Assembly (NCBI GenBank): GCA_031254795.1
Contig: JAIRTS010000032.1
Span: 1-17,799, forward strand
DNA from: Treponema sp.
Lineage (GTDB): Bacteria; Spirochaetota; Spirochaetia; Treponematales; Breznakiellaceae
Length of the DNA stretch: 17,799 nt
Direction of reading: 5' to 3'
This document shows, one piece after another, positions 1 through 7,577 of the stretch (position 1 is its first letter; each line of letters starts with the position of its first letter). The position numbers and the translations under genes were made by a program. The notes beneath the pieces were generated by a model that saw only the letters and a list, made by a program, of their open reading frames with translations, ran no database searches and was not told where the DNA came from.

Positions 1-646
1 AAATTTGATCTATTAAATAATACCTTGTTCCTATTACGCCTTCCTTTTCAAATATTTTTGTTTCCTCCAATAATATATACGGTTCTTTATTCCAAAAATC
101 ATTCCCTTGCGATATATTCCAATTCCTATGTTCTTTTTTATCTCTCTTATATTCATAACAAAAAACATCAAAAATAAATGACCCGTTATCCATTAACACC
201 TCTTTGATTTTTTCTAATAATATTTTTTGTTCATTAGGTATTAAAGCGCCAAAATCACAGTATATCATTAATGCCGCGTCATAAGTCCCTTCGAAGTTTT
301 CTTTAAGATAATTTCCATATTTATATTCAACATAATTTTTTATGCGCTTGTTTTTGTTTGCATAATTTATTGATTCCTTATTAAAATCAATTCCAAGAAC
401 TTTATGTCCTATTCTTCCCAATTCATATGAATATAATCCAGGTCCGCAGCCCAAATCAATTATTTTTGAATTTTTGTTTATATTATTATTTACCCAGTTA
501 ATAATCTTTTCCCTTGAATCTTTTCTACGAGAACCGCCATCAAAAGATTCATCCAAATGGGCATCTAAAAGCCTTTTGCTTATATATTCATCAGTCCATA
601 TTGTTTCATTGCTTCTTTGAAATAGCTTGAATTCTTCTTGAAACAT
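1..646 (-). CDS. Class I SAM-dependent methyltransferase, partial (runs off left edge)
   Basis: I read this from the complement strand: an open frame of 215 codons from ATG at 646 to the window edge, with the C-terminus missing. A strong ribosome site, GGAGG, at 656-660 fixes the start. The methyltransferase motif I, IIDLGCGPGLYS (residues 62-73), is intact and binds S-adenosylmethionine. GIDFNKES (85-92) carries the acidic residue expected after strand 2 for the ribose, and YDAALMIYCDFGAL (122-135) looks like motif IV. A 61-residue N-terminal segment precedes the Rossmann core. The substrate cannot be told; small-molecule methylation is more likely than DNA methylation because no DNA-methylase NPPY/DPPY motif is seen in the visible part. 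The gene is very AT-rich and uses AAA/ATA/TTA codons heavily, unlike every complete neighbour, which suggests recent acquisition. It is probably a single gene with its own upstream promoter. Confidence 0.85.
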   Translation of the reverse strand, partial: MFQEEFKLFQRSNETIWTDEYISKRLLDAHLDESFDGGSRRKDSREKIINWVNNNINKNSKIIDLGCGPGLYSYELGRIGHKVLGIDFNKESINYANKNKRIKNYVEYKYGNYLKENFEGTYDAALMIYCDFGALIPNEQKILLEKIKEVLMDNGSFIFDVFCYEYKRDKKEHRNWNISQGNDFWNKEPYILLEETKIFEKEGVIGTRYYLIDQI

Positions 647-807
647 TTTATCTATCCTCCTTAATCTCTTAATACATTATCGTTCATTTCTATTCCTTTG
701 CCGAGTTCTTTATTTTTTTTACAATTTTCAAAAAAATCGCGCCTAACAGTCCCGTTTGCGTGACGCGCCTGACGGCGGCATAGCCCGCGCGGAGTCGTTT
801 TTTTAAT

Positions 808-831
808 CGAACCGGAGGTTCGCCGAACCTC
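808..831. repeat. Overlapping CGAACC/GGTTCG palindromes
   Basis: CGAACC (808-813), three bases, then GGTTCG (817-822) form a perfect 6-bp inverted repeat. GAGGTTCG (815-822) and CGAACCTC (824-831) form a second perfect 8-bp inverted repeat sharing the middle arm. The two forms are mutually exclusive if folded. The first form recurs at 2521-2535 and 8663-8677. Confidence 0.75.
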
Positions 832-954
832 GTCCATGATGCGATGCAGCCCCCGCCTTAAATGAGGCGCGGGGAGGTTCATTTGGTGATTTGCCGCATG
901 TGGAGATGACAGGACGCATGAGCATTGACAATAATCCTGATACAAATTTTTGCT

Positions 955-963
955 ATTATAACA
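955..963 (-). promoter_or_regulatory. Extended -10 promoter element, minus strand
   Basis: Read on the complement, TGTTATAAT matches the extended -10 consensus TGnTATAAT exactly. No good -35 box lies 17 bases upstream, as is usual for extended -10 promoters. A transcript from here would run through the palindromes at 808-876 into the methyltransferase start at 646, leaving a leader of about 300 bases. Use of this promoter is an inference. Confidence 0.4.
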
Positions 964-1047
964 TGGCGCGTAGCATGGCTGGGAGATCCGTCCGGTTAGA
1001 TAATAAGTTGAGCCTTTTCGCGCCGCGCCCTCTGTAAAACCGCCCAT

Positions 1048-2283
1048 TTAACAGGCAATGTCCCGAAACGCCGGAAACACCGCGACGCACCGTTTCAATA
1101 TCCCCTGTATATAGGCGATAAGAACGCCGTAATTCGTGATGGGCTTCTTTTGATCCACAGCGCATTTTTGCCGGTACCGCATCTCACGGTTGTTGAGCAT
1201 ACAGCCTCCGCAGTGAACGATGAGTTTGTAGGGCGAAAGGTCCAACGGGAAATCTCCGCCGGAGGTGAAGGTGAATTCGAGCCGTTTTCCGGTGTGGTTC
1301 CGTATCCAGCGGGGCAGTTTGACAGTGCCAATGTCATCGCATTGCCGGTGGTGGGTGCAGCCTTCACAAATGAGGACGACATCGTTGTCTTTCAATGCGC
1401 CAAGAGTCTGAACGCCATCCACCGCAACGGCAAGCAGCCCGTTGTAGCGGGCGAACAGTATGGAAAATGAGGTGAGCGGAATATCCGGCGGCGTATCGGC
1501 GGACACCTTGTCGAACACTTGGCTGTCGGTTATTACGAGACGGGGTTTTTTCCCTAAATGCGTCAATGTTTCGCGCAGTTCGTATTCCCTCACCACTATC
1601 GCGGTTCCATCCGCTTCCAGTATATCGCGGATGGTCTGTTGCTGGGGCAGGATGAGTCTGCCTTTTGGCGCGGCTTTGTCAATGGGAACTACCAGCGCCA
1701 CAAAATCCGAGGGGCTTATGAGGTCGCCCACCAAGCGCGTCTTCGGCTCTTCCATCTTGGCGAGCGTGGCGATTTTTTCTTTAAGCGCGTCAATATTGGT
1801 CTTGTTTTTCGCGCTTACGCAGATACTATGCGACTCAGCTTTCACTTTTTCCAGAACATCCAAAACAGAGCGGTCGGCAATGTCGCTTTTATTATACGCG
1901 ATGATGAAGGGCGTTTGTTTTTCCTGAAAAAGTTTGATGAGTTCCCGCTCGGCTTTTTCTTCTGTTCCAGCGCGCGCGTCCACGGCGCTTGCGTCCGCAA
2001 CCAGCACCGCGACATCGGTCTTGTTCAGCGCCTGCTTCGCTTTGAGAACCCGAAGCTCGCCGAGCGCTCCTTCATCGTCAATGCCCGGCGTGTCGATGAT
2101 TACAACCGGTCCCAACGGAAGGAGTTCCATCGCTTTGTATACGGGGTCTGTCGTGGTGCCTTTCATTTCGGACACGATGGCGAGTTCTTGTCCGGTCACG
2201 GCGTTGACAAGGCTCGATTTTCCGGCGTTGCGTCTGCCAAAAAAGCCAATATGCACCCGTGAAGACGATGGCGTTTTATTCAT
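1048..2283 (-). CDS. hydF: [FeFe]-hydrogenase maturation GTPase HydF
   Basis: HydF is the GTPase and iron-sulfur scaffold on which the 2Fe subcluster of [FeFe]-hydrogenase is finished, from products of HydE and HydG, before transfer to the hydrogenase in the cytoplasm. The 411-residue product has a P-loop GRRNAGKSS (16-24), switch GTTTDP (42-47), DTPG (64-67) and NKSD (131-134) at the N-terminus, then the dimerisation region. The C-terminal cluster-binding motif is complete: Cys309-x-His311, 46 residues, Cys358-x-x-Cys361, matching the family pattern. ATG at 2281-2283 is preceded by AAGGAG. Length is typical. HydE, HydG and the hydrogenase are not in the window. It is divergent from the hemerythrin gene and probably transcribed alone. 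Confidence 0.97.
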   Translation of the reverse strand: MNKTPSSSRVHIGFFGRRNAGKSSLVNAVTGQELAIVSEMKGTTTDPVYKAMELLPLGPVVIIDTPGIDDEGALGELRVLKAKQALNKTDVAVLVADASAVDARAGTEEKAERELIKLFQEKQTPFIIAYNKSDIADRSVLDVLEKVKAESHSICVSAKNKTNIDALKEKIATLAKMEEPKTRLVGDLISPSDFVALVVPIDKAAPKGRLILPQQQTIRDILEADGTAIVVREYELRETLTHLGKKPRLVITDSQVFDKVSADTPPDIPLTSFSILFARYNGLLAVAVDGVQTLGALKDNDVVLICEGCTHHRQCDDIGTVKLPRWIRNHTGKRLEFTFTSGGDFPLDLSPYKLIVHCGGCMLNNREMRYRQKCAVDQKKPITNYGVLIAYIQGILKRCVAVFPAFRDIAC

Positions 2284-2336
2284 ATTTTTCTCCTTGCGTC
2301 AAGTTTTGACTTTTTTCCCACCATGGCGGTTGATTT

Positions 2337-2361
2337 CCGCCTTTTGAAAGCGGCGTTTTTT
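2337..2361 (+). terminator. Terminator-like hairpin with T run in the hydF upstream spacer
   Basis: CCGC-c-TTT and AAAGCGG (2337-2353) pair around a two-base loop and are followed by TTTTTT at 2356-2361 on the plus strand. No plus-strand gene lies upstream, so what it would terminate is unclear. It may block antisense transcripts from hydF or be a relic. A competing hairpin (GGCGG 2325-2329 with CCGCC 2337-2341) overlaps it. Confidence 0.3.
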
Positions 2362-2520
2362 GTCCATGCGCCGAAAGGGACGCATGAGCGCGACATCCCT
2401 AGCGGCGCCACGGCCCGCATTATGGCCATCTCGAAGGCGAAAGCCATTCATTATACCACATTCCATCTCCGCGCGACAACGCTCCGGTCGCAACGAACCT
2501 GCGTTTAGCGAGCCGTTTGA

Positions 2521-2535
2521 CGAACCAAAGGTTCG
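2521..2535. repeat. CGAACC-N3-GGTTCG palindrome
   Basis: A perfect 6-bp inverted repeat with three central bases (AAA). Same design and arms as 808-822 and 8663-8677. It is one base longer in the middle than the Gram-positive LexA box (CGAAC-N4-GTTCG), so it is not called an SOS box. Confidence 0.75.
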
Positions 2536-2686
2536 GCGCGACATTAAAGCGGACTTTGTGAATATAGCTGTTGCAGAAACAAGTGAAAGTACGATAAAAT
2601 ACGATAGAATACAGAATCTTTCCCAAAACCAACCCGATCCTTTGATTCGCGGAACGTAGTTCGCGTTTTAGGAAAGGCTCTTGGAG

Positions 2687-2701
2687 AGAATTGCTAATTC
2701 T
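2687..2701. promoter_or_regulatory. 15-base perfect palindrome upstream of hemerythrin (possible operator)
   Basis: AGAATT, GCT, AATTCT: two perfect 6-base arms around three bases, 73 bases before the hemerythrin start. Its symmetry and position fit a binding site for a dimeric regulator. It does not match the Fur, Rex or NsrR consensus as I know them. Function is inferred from position only. Confidence 0.35.
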
Positions 2702-2774
2702 TTATGAGTTTGGCAGTTGCGGTTTATCCAATTTTCGTTAGGGTGAGAGGCTGTTCCAAAACAAGGGGTGCATT

Positions 2775-3245
2775 ATGGCGGAAAAATTTATGGAATGGCA
2801 AGCCCGGTTTTCGGTGGGCATTCCCCTAATAGACGATCAGCACAAGCGGCTTATCGAAATTACCAATAATTTGTACGACGCATGTCGGCAGAGTGGGGCG
2901 ATATATACGGGCTTTGTAGCTGCGCTCCACCAAACGGCGGATTATGTTGTCTTTCATTTTGGAACTGAAGACAAGATTATGCGGCGGATCAACTATCCCG
3001 ACTATGCGATTCACAGCAAAGAGCATGAAATGTTTGTCAAAGAAGTGTTGAGGCAGATGCATGATTATGAGAACGAGAAGACATACGCGCCTCATGCGTT
3101 GGCGCGGTACCTGCGGGATTGGATTTTATCCCATATCGCCCTCACGGATCTCAAGCTGGGAGCGTATCTGCTGAATATGAAAAAAAGCGGCGCTTTGGAG
3201 AAAGCCTTGGAACGATTTATAGATGCCAAGAGTCAGACTTTTTAG
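2775..3245 (+). CDS. Bacteriohemerythrin (oxygen-binding diiron protein)
   Basis: A cytoplasmic single-domain hemerythrin of 156 residues, which reversibly binds O2 at a diiron centre and in anaerobes is thought to sense, store or scavenge oxygen. All seven iron ligands are present in the right order and spacing: His23 (DQHKRL), His61 and Glu65 (HFGTE), His80 and His84 (HSKEH), His120 and Asp125 (HIALTD). The N-terminus MEWQARFSVGIPLIDDQH is typical of bacterial members. AAGGGG just upstream of ATG 2775 supports the start. There is no fused chemotaxis or signalling domain. It lies divergent to hydF, whose hydrogenase target is oxygen-sensitive, so a protective role is plausible but inferred. 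A strong hairpin follows the stop codon. Confidence 0.95.
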   Translation: MAEKFMEWQARFSVGIPLIDDQHKRLIEITNNLYDACRQSGAIYTGFVAALHQTADYVVFHFGTEDKIMRRINYPDYAIHSKEHEMFVKEVLRQMHDYENEKTYAPHALARYLRDWILSHIALTDLKLGAYLLNMKKSGALEKALERFIDAKSQTF

Positions 3246-3269
3246 AAGCGTACTCACATCTCCCTGAAA

Positions 3270-3307
3270 GGCTGTTTCAGAACGCGGCCAAGCGTTTTGA
3301 AACAGTT
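3270..3307. repeat. Long hairpin after the hemerythrin gene (TTCCAAAAC-type repeat)
   Basis: Arms 3273-3285 and 3292-3304 pair over 13 positions with one G-T wobble around the loop GGCCAA, and pairing continues weakly outward. There is no T run, so it is not a standard terminator, although its place after the stop codon fits a 3' end or mRNA-stabilising hairpin. The outer arm (GGCTGTTTCAGAAC) resembles GGCTGTTCCAAAAC at 2749-2762, just before the hemerythrin ribosome site, so related sequence brackets this gene. Confidence 0.65.
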
Positions 3308-3389
3308 CCCTAAATGAACCGCCCCGCCGCAAGTGACAGTGCGGCTAAACCCCACTGCGAATAAAACCCCTTTCCGCCTTTACCCTGTC

Positions 3390-3418
3390 TTCCAAAATTA
3401 TTCTTTTTTACCTATAAT
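3390..3418 (+). promoter_or_regulatory. Sigma-70-type promoter for pgi
   Basis: A perfect TATAAT lies at 3413-3418, 17 bases after a weak -35 (TTCCAA, 3390-3395, 3 of 6 matches). A T-rich stretch fills the spacer. AGGAG at 3427-3431 and ATG at 3439 follow, giving a short leader. Confidence 0.6.
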
Positions 3419-3438
3419 ACCGTATAGGAGTAATTAGC

Positions 3439-5031
3439 ATGCAATACATTGATTTTGATAAAACGAAAGCGTTTAAAACCCTTGCAGGTCTTGCGCTGGC
3501 GGGCAAACAGTTTGATTATGCCGCTGCGTTTGCCGGGGATCTTGCCGCCAAACGGATACAGAATGCAATCGCGCCTATGGCGGGCGGCCTTTCCTATTCG
3601 TACGCGGCGAAACCTGTTGATGAAACCGTATTGGCGGCGCTTCAAGCGGTCGCGGACGAGCAGGAACTCATTGCCAAATACAAGGCGTTGCTTGGCGGCG
3701 AAACCATGAATACCGGCGAAAACCGCAAGGTGCTGCACCACTTGTTGCGGGGTCAACTTGGCGGCGACGTCATATTTGAAGGGAAAAATCTCGGCGAATT
3801 CTACAAACAGGAGCTTGCGCGTTTCTCACAATTTGCCGATGACGTTCATGCGGGCAAAATCGCGGGAACAACCGGAAAACCGTTCACTCACGTCGTGCAA
3901 ATCGGCATAGGCGGGTCTGATTTGGGACCTCGCGCCCTGTACCTCGCCCTTGAACAGTGGGCGGCGGTCAACGGAAAAAAGAAGCTGGATGCGAAATTTA
4001 TTTCCAACGTAGATCCGGACGACGCTTCCGCGGTGATCGCCTCTGTCCCGCTTGAGAGAGCCGTGTTTGTGCTGGTGTCAAAGAGCGGAACCACACAGGA
4101 AACCCTTGCCAATGAGCTTTTCGTAAAGGAAAAACTGAAAGCGGCCGGACTTGATCCCAGCAAGCACATTGTCGCCATGACAAGCGAGACAAGTCCGCTC
4201 GCGCATAATCCGGCGTACCTCGATTCGTTCTACATGGACGATTTCATTGGCGGACGGTACTCTTCAACATCGGGCGTGGGCGGCGTGATCCTCTCCCTCG
4301 CCTTTGGGCGCGATGTGTTCAAGCAGTTGTTGGAAGGGGCGCATGAGGCTGACTCACTGGCGCTGGAACCCGATATTCTCAAAAACGCGAGCCTGCTCGA
4401 CGCGCTTATCGGCGTGTGGGAGCGGAATTTTCTCGGCTTTCCGTATACGGCTGTTCTTCCCTACAGTCAGGCGCTTTCCCGTTTCCCCGCGCACTTGCAG
4501 CAACTTGACATGGAATCCAACGGCAAGCGGGTGAATCGCAACGGCGAACAGGTGCGGTACGCCACAGGCCCTGTGGTGTTCGGCGAACCCGGCACCAATG
4601 GACAACACTCCTTCTATCAGTTGCTCCATCAAGGCACGGACATTGTTCCGCTCCAGTTCATCGGCTTTATTGAAAGCCAGCGCGCGGATGACGTTGTGGT
4701 TGACGGCTCCGGCAGCCAGACCAAGCTCAAGGCCAATCTCGCGGCGCAAATTGTCGCCTTTGCCAAAGGCAAGCATGACGCAAACCCCAACAAGGAATTC
4801 ACCGGCAAACGTCCTTCAAGCCTCATCTTCGGCAAACAGCTTGCGCCTCGCGCGCTTGGGGCGCTTCTCGCCCATTTTGAGAACAAAGTCATGTTTCAGG
4901 GCTTTGTGTGGAATCTCAACAGCTTCGATCAGGAAGGAGTGCAACTTGGCAAGGCGCTCACCAAAAAGGCGCTTGCCGGCAATTCCGGAGACGCGGCGCT
5001 GGACGCATACAGCCGGCTGCTGGGAATATAG
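3439..5031 (+). CDS. pgi: Glucose-6-phosphate isomerase
   Basis: Interconverts glucose 6-phosphate and fructose 6-phosphate in the cytoplasm, the second step of glycolysis. The 530-residue product belongs to the long bacterial/eukaryotic Pgi class. Visible motifs: GIGGSDLGPR (156-165), the phosphate-binding SKSGTT (214-219), the signature GGRYSSTSGVGG (271-282), DMESNGK (357-363), GEPGTNGQHS (382-391), the ring-opening histidine in LLHQGT (His397) and the second signature FDQEGVQLGK (496-505) with the catalytic-site lysine 505. AGGAG seven bases before ATG 3439 fixes the start, and a TATAAT box lies just upstream. No sign of truncation. The gene seems to be transcribed alone or with the downstream helicase, whose start is about 160 bases on. 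Confidence 0.98.
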   Translation: MQYIDFDKTKAFKTLAGLALAGKQFDYAAAFAGDLAAKRIQNAIAPMAGGLSYSYAAKPVDETVLAALQAVADEQELIAKYKALLGGETMNTGENRKVLHHLLRGQLGGDVIFEGKNLGEFYKQELARFSQFADDVHAGKIAGTTGKPFTHVVQIGIGGSDLGPRALYLALEQWAAVNGKKKLDAKFISNVDPDDASAVIASVPLERAVFVLVSKSGTTQETLANELFVKEKLKAAGLDPSKHIVAMTSETSPLAHNPAYLDSFYMDDFIGGRYSSTSGVGGVILSLAFGRDVFKQLLEGAHEADSLALEPDILKNASLLDALIGVWERNFLGFPYTAVLPYSQALSRFPAHLQQLDMESNGKRVNRNGEQVRYATGPVVFGEPGTNGQHSFYQLLHQGTDIVPLQFIGFIESQRADDVVVDGSGSQTKLKANLAAQIVAFAKGKHDANPNKEFTGKRPSSLIFGKQLAPRALGALLAHFENKVMFQGFVWNLNSFDQEGVQLGKALTKKALAGNSGDAALDAYSRLLGI

Positions 5032-5116
5032 AGGGAGCCTGAAGAATGAACTGATGGGCCTGGAAGCGTGTGAAATGAATCCGCCCGCATTAGGGCAGGA
5101 GGCGGGAAGATGTTGT

Positions 5117-5122
5117 TATAAT
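5117..5122 (+). promoter_or_regulatory. -10 box before the helicase gene
   Basis: TATAAT at 5117-5122 lies about 70 bases before the preferred start at 5190. No clear -35 is seen. It overlaps the alternative ATG at 5121, which argues against that ATG as the translation start. Confidence 0.35.
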
Positions 5123-5189
5123 GAACGCCATCCCTGTGTCACGCCCCTTTTCCATGTTCCATCCGTTCATTCCCACGCAGGATAAACGC

Positions 5190-7577
5190 ATGACAGACAC
5201 GTTGCCAACTTACTTATCGGCGCTCAATCCGGAGCAGCGGGAAGCGGTCTTGCATAACGGCAAATCGCTGCTCATATTGGCGGGCGCGGGTTCCGGCAAG
5301 ACAAGGGTCATCACTACCAAAATCGCCTATCTCATCCGCGAGCGGGGGGTGCCTCCATCCGCCATTCTCGCCGTAACCTTTACCAATAAAGCGGCGCGAG
5401 AGATGGCCGAACGCGCCGCGACGATAGACTCCCGCGCCGGATACGCGATGTTGCGAACGTTTCACTCATTCGGCGCGTGGTTTTTGCGGCGGAACGCGCG
5501 ATTTGTGGGGCTTAACCCCGCGTTCACCATTTATGATGACGATGATATGGCGAGCTTGCTCGCATCTCTGGCGCCGGAGAAGTCCAGAGCTGATATTAAA
5601 CTCATCGCCCACCAAATTTCATGGGCGAAAGACTACTTTATTGGACCTGCCGATCCTGAATTGAAACTCATCAATCACCGGAAAGACTTCCAGAAGACGT
5701 ATGCGCGCTACGAAGAGCGGCTCGCCGAAATCGGCAACGTCGACTTCGGCGATCTCATCAAAAAGCCCGCTGACATTCTGCGGAGCAATCCGTCCTTTGC
5801 CGAAGATTTTCGCAGCCGTTTCAAAGTCATTATGATCGATGAGTATCAGGACACCAATGTCGCCCAGTTTGCGCTTTTAAAGGAACTTTGCGGTCCTGAA
5901 ACTTATGTGTGCGTTGTGGGAGACGACGATCAGTCGATCTACCGGTTTCGGGGCGCGGAAGTGCGAAATATCATCGAATTCCCCGACCGCTTCCCCAACA
6001 CGGACATCATCCGCCTTGAGCGGAATTACCGCTCGACTTCGGCGATTCTGCGCGTGGCTTCCTCAGTCGTGGACAATAACAAAGGCAGACTCGGCAAGAC
6101 CTTGAGCGCCGAGCGGGGCGCCGGAAAAATCCCGGTGCTGGCGTTTCTCCCGAATCAGGATGAGGAAGCCGCGTTTGCGGCGCATCTCATTGAAAACTCC
6201 GTCCAGTTAGGCGCGAGCGATCAACCGCGCGGCGGCAAGACGGCAAAGGCGAAGCATGAAAATGAGGAAAAGGGACGCTATTCGGACTGGGCTATTCTGT
6301 ACCGGACAAACGCCCAGTCGCTCGGTTTTGAGACGGAGTTGTTGCGCCGGCACATTCCCTATCGCGTGGTGGGATCGCTCAAGTTCTATGAACGGGAGGA
6401 AATCAAGGATGCGCTTGCCCTGTTGTCCTTTCTTGTGAATCCTCGGGATGAAATCAGCTTTCGGCGCGTGGTAAACAAGCCGGCTCGCGGCGTTGGCGAG
6501 GCTACTGTGGGCAGAGTGATCGCGGATGCGGCGGGCGGCGACCTGTGGGCTTCAGCGAGACGGCTTTCCCCCGTGCTTCCGGCGCGGGCGCGGGCCGGAC
6601 TGAGCGTCTTCATTGAAGCCCTTGAAAGCGGACGCTCCGCGTTGACATATCCAGCAGGCAGGCGGGACACGCGCGCTCCGGCTGGCGAAACCTTGTTTGA
6701 CGCGGACGAAGCTCGTCCGCCGGAGGTTGGCGATGGAGCGGTTGAAAAAACGCCCGCAAAAAAGGCGGAAGATGCGAAACGCATAAAAAAAGCGGTGAAA
6801 AAGCCCAGAACCGGTGAAAAAGGTGAAATTATCGCGGGCGAAGGGCTTTCCATATGTGTGGCGACGCTTATCCAGAACGCGGGCGTCGCCGCGTATCACA
6901 GGACGCATGATGAGATCGCGGGCAACCAGCGTATTGCGAACCTGCAAGAGCTTGCCAACGCCGCGAGTCTGTATCCGGCGACAGCGGACGGACTGCTCGA
7001 ATTTCTTGAACACATAGAGCTTGACCGATCTATGGAAGAGCGGGATACGGACGCCAATGTGGTGACTCTTATTACACTGCACAATACCAAAGGACTTGAA
7101 TTCAGGCGAGTGATTATAACCGGCGTTGAACAGGGCGTATTTCCCAGAGATGACAAAAAAGAAGAGGAAGTGGAGGAAGAGCGCCGCCTCTTTTACGTGG
7201 GCGCAACCCGCGCAATGGACGAATTGTACTTTACCTCCTGCGCCGTGCGCCGCATGTTCGGGCAAACGGCGATCATGGAGCCGTCTCTTTTTTTGAGTGA
7301 AATCGACAAGTCAGCCCTGCGCGTTATCGGTGCCGCGCCGCGTGGGTTTCTCATGAAAACCAAACTCGGCAAACGCCGGGCAAAGGGCGCGAAATCAGCG
7401 GATGAATGGGACATTGGAGATCGGGTGTTTAGCGACGATCATGGGTATGGTTATGTGAAAGAAATCCGCGATCACGCGACAGGCGCCGTTCTGATCATTC
7501 GCTTTGACACTGGCAAGGAATTGAGTTTTTTGAGCAATTATCACCGCTCAAATCTTACGAGAATAGATGAAGAGTAA
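5190..7577 (+). CDS. pcrA: ATP-dependent 3'-5' DNA helicase, UvrD/PcrA type (SF1A)
   Basis: Unwinds DNA in nucleotide excision and mismatch repair and clears replication-transcription conflicts. From the chosen ATG the product has 795 residues. SF1A motifs in order: Q-motif NPEQREAV (13-20), Walker A AGAGSGKT (31-38), Ia TFTNKAAREM (63-72), II DEYQDT (217-222), III GDDDQSIYRFRGA (244-256), IV LERNYRS (276-282), V TLHNTKGLEF (629-638), VI VGATRAMDELY (670-680). The C-terminal stretch at about 739-790 (GDRVFSDDHGYGYV) resembles the Tudor-like domain by which PcrA/UvrD contacts RNA polymerase. ATG 5190 follows AGGA; ATG 5121 would add 23 atypical residues and sits in a TATAAT box. A Lys/Ala-rich low-complexity insert at about 484-547 makes it longer than usual PcrA. 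The stop overlaps the next gene. Confidence 0.95.
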   Translation: MTDTLPTYLSALNPEQREAVLHNGKSLLILAGAGSGKTRVITTKIAYLIRERGVPPSAILAVTFTNKAAREMAERAATIDSRAGYAMLRTFHSFGAWFLRRNARFVGLNPAFTIYDDDDMASLLASLAPEKSRADIKLIAHQISWAKDYFIGPADPELKLINHRKDFQKTYARYEERLAEIGNVDFGDLIKKPADILRSNPSFAEDFRSRFKVIMIDEYQDTNVAQFALLKELCGPETYVCVVGDDDQSIYRFRGAEVRNIIEFPDRFPNTDIIRLERNYRSTSAILRVASSVVDNNKGRLGKTLSAERGAGKIPVLAFLPNQDEEAAFAAHLIENSVQLGASDQPRGGKTAKAKHENEEKGRYSDWAILYRTNAQSLGFETELLRRHIPYRVVGSLKFYEREEIKDALALLSFLVNPRDEISFRRVVNKPARGVGEATVGRVIADAAGGDLWASARRLSPVLPARARAGLSVFIEALESGRSALTYPAGRRDTRAPAGETLFDADEARPPEVGDGAVEKTPAKKAEDAKRIKKAVKKPRTGEKGEIIAGEGLSICVATLIQNAGVAAYHRTHDEIAGNQRIANLQELANAASLYPATADGLLEFLEHIELDRSMEERDTDANVVTLITLHNTKGLEFRRVIITGVEQGVFPRDDKKEEEVEEERRLFYVGATRAMDELYFTSCAVRRMFGQTAIMEPSLFLSEIDKSALRVIGAAPRGFLMKTKLGKRRAKGAKSADEWDIGDRVFSDDHGYGYVKEIRDHATGAVLIIRFDTGKELSFLSNYHRSNLTRIDEE

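Larger units (their letters stand above)
647..1047. other. Intergenic region with palindromes between hydF and the methyltransferase
   Basis: I see no convincing gene in these 401 bases. A 128-codon minus-strand frame at 661-1047 starts exactly where hydF ends, but it has no ribosome site and its sequence looks like chance. The stretch holds a CGAACC/GGTTCG palindrome at 808-822, an overlapping 8-bp palindrome at 815-831 and a GC-rich imperfect hairpin at about 852-876. An extended -10 box on the minus strand lies at 955-963. Composition shifts from AT-rich near 661-730 to GC-rich beyond. Confidence 0.6.
2284..2774. other. Palindrome-rich divergent spacer between hydF and hemerythrin
   Basis: These 491 bases show no convincing gene; the short frames present have no ribosome site or family resemblance. 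They hold a series of short inverted repeats: GTCAA/TTGAC at 2298-2310 next to the hydF ribosome site, GGCGG/CCGCC at 2325-2341 overlapping a CCGC..AAAGCGG hairpin at 2337-2353, CATGCG/CGCATG at 2365-2386, GCGAC/GTCGC at 2473-2491, CGAACC/GGTTCG at 2521-2535, CGCG-AAC/GTT-CGCG at 2648-2665 and AGAATT/AATTCT at 2687-2701. A short 10-base direct repeat (TACGATAAAA, TACGATAGAA) lies near 2590-2610. Confidence 0.65.

Noticed and set aside
808..831. LexA (SOS) box
   Set aside because: The arms match CGAAC/GTTCG but the gap is five bases, not four, and none of the three copies lies before a known SOS gene; the helicase gene has no copy upstream.
925..959. Plus-strand promoter TTGACA ... TATTAT
   Set aside because: The boxes are good but 23 bases apart, too far for a sigma-70 promoter, and no plus-strand gene follows.
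661..1047. 128-codon minus-strand frame between hydF and the methyltransferase
   Set aside because: It starts directly at the hydF stop, has no ribosome site, runs through palindromes and shows no family pattern; it reads like chance coding in GC-rich spacer.
5121..5189. Upstream ATG for the helicase
   Set aside because: It overlaps a TATAAT box and adds 23 residues unlike the family N-terminus; ATG 5190 with AGGA upstream is the better start.
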